A DNA stretch of 5,617 nt, taken from contig JAPCJV010000150.1 in the NCBI GenBank assembly GCA_027886785.1, positions 1-5,617 of the forward strand, read 5' to 3'. Below the pieces are notes generated by a model. The model worked only from the letters and a program-made list of their open reading frames with translations. It was not told the origin of the DNA and searched no databases. Every line of letters starts with the position of its first letter. Position 1 is the stretch's first letter. A program made the position numbers and the translations under genes. Shown piece by piece: positions 5,289 through 5,617 of the stretch. This DNA is from Nitrososphaerota archaeon. GTDB lineage: Archaea > Thermoproteota > Nitrososphaeria > Nitrososphaerales > CADDZS01.

Positions 5289-5617
5289 ATGATTTCTACG
5301 AAGGATCAATTAACGCAAACTATCACTCAGCTTGGCTCACAAACTGGCCAGTTCACTGCTTCTAAGGGGAAAGACACTGACCTCATCATCGAGCACAAAA
5401 TCGTGGACGCTGAATATTACAATCTAGTGGGGAAGGAGAAAATCCTGAAGATGTATCATGCGTACGTGCTATTTGATGAATCCACTCGTGAAGCAAAGTA
5501 CAACGAGGAAATCACAGAGGGATCCAGCGGCGGGGGACTAAATTTAGAAAGTGGAACTATCGGATTCGGTGCTTCAAAAAGCAAATTTCACGGAAAGGTC
5601 ATCGGGATGAAGGAGAC
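5289..5617 (+). CDS. Conserved-looking protein of unknown function, 3' end missing
   Basis: An open frame from ATG at 5289 runs to the window edge, giving 109 complete codons: it begins MISTKDQLTQTITQLG and ends near HGKVIGMKE. I do not recognise the family. The visible part has a polar N-terminal helix and then a strand-rich region with DLIIEHKIVDAEYYNLVG and ILKMYHAYVLFDESTREAKYNEEI. A glycine/serine-rich segment follows (EGSSGGGLNLESGTIGFGAS), with a basic patch after it. No signal peptide or membrane helix is present in this part. The start is firm because an in-frame TAA lies at 5260-5262 and no other start codon occurs between it and the ATG. The TATA box about 30 bp upstream agrees. 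It probably forms its own transcription unit, separated by 179 bp from the zinc-ribbon gene. Confidence 0.7.
   Translation, partial: MISTKDQLTQTITQLGSQTGQFTASKGKDTDLIIEHKIVDAEYYNLVGKEKILKMYHAYVLFDESTREAKYNEEITEGSSGGGLNLESGTIGFGASKSKFHGKVIGMKE

Noticed and set aside
5266..5292. Eight-codon frame MMYKKIQL overlapping the ATG of the last gene, like a leader peptide
   Set aside because: The predicted transcript start (about 5285) lies downstream of its ATG, so it would not be on the mRNA.

Overview
The window looks archaeal and most likely comes from the Nitrososphaerota (Thaumarchaeota) or a close relative. Several points support this. Promoter-like TATA boxes sit about 26-35 bp upstream of start codons, leaving almost no 5' leader. 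Start codons are often TTG or GTG, with no Shine-Dalgarno sequence at a useful distance. The protein repertoire also fits: a winged-helix protein with C-terminal membrane helices, a V4R domain protein, a small protein resembling the NitrOD5 output domain, a DUF6659/roadblock-like small protein, and a protein ending in a CxxC/CxxC zinc ribbon. The assignment rests on family recall and promoter style, not on a search.

Layout, all on the + strand. At 2-421 is the 3' part of a membrane-anchored winged-helix regulator. A 165-bp spacer carries a clear promoter and leads into a V4R-domain protein (587-1108). Six bases later comes an eight-helix membrane protein (1115-1969) that resembles the sensor module usually joined to diguanylate cyclases or histidine kinases, but has no output domain. 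A gap of about 320 bp without a recognisable gene follows (1970-2287). Then come a three-helix membrane protein (2288-2728), a NitrOD5-like protein (2786-3136) and a roadblock/DUF6659-like protein (3179-3601), with short spacers. A second gap of about 325 bp (3602-3927) ends in the best promoter of the window, placed so that transcription should begin at the GTG of a 393-residue beta-rich protein with a C-terminal zinc ribbon (3928-5109). A 179-bp spacer holds a perfect 16-bp palindrome and another TATA box before a gene that runs off the window (5289-5617).

Reading the region together: it contains no metabolic enzyme, transporter, transposase, RNA gene or CRISPR array that I can recognise. 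It is a run of small sensory or adaptor modules: DNA-binding plus membrane, ligand-binding V4R, membrane sensor, membrane helix bundle, output domain and roadblock-like fold. In other organisms such modules are often fused to signalling enzymes. Here they are separate genes. A split signalling system is a reasonable hypothesis but is inference only; no histidine kinase, receiver or GTPase is visible in the window.
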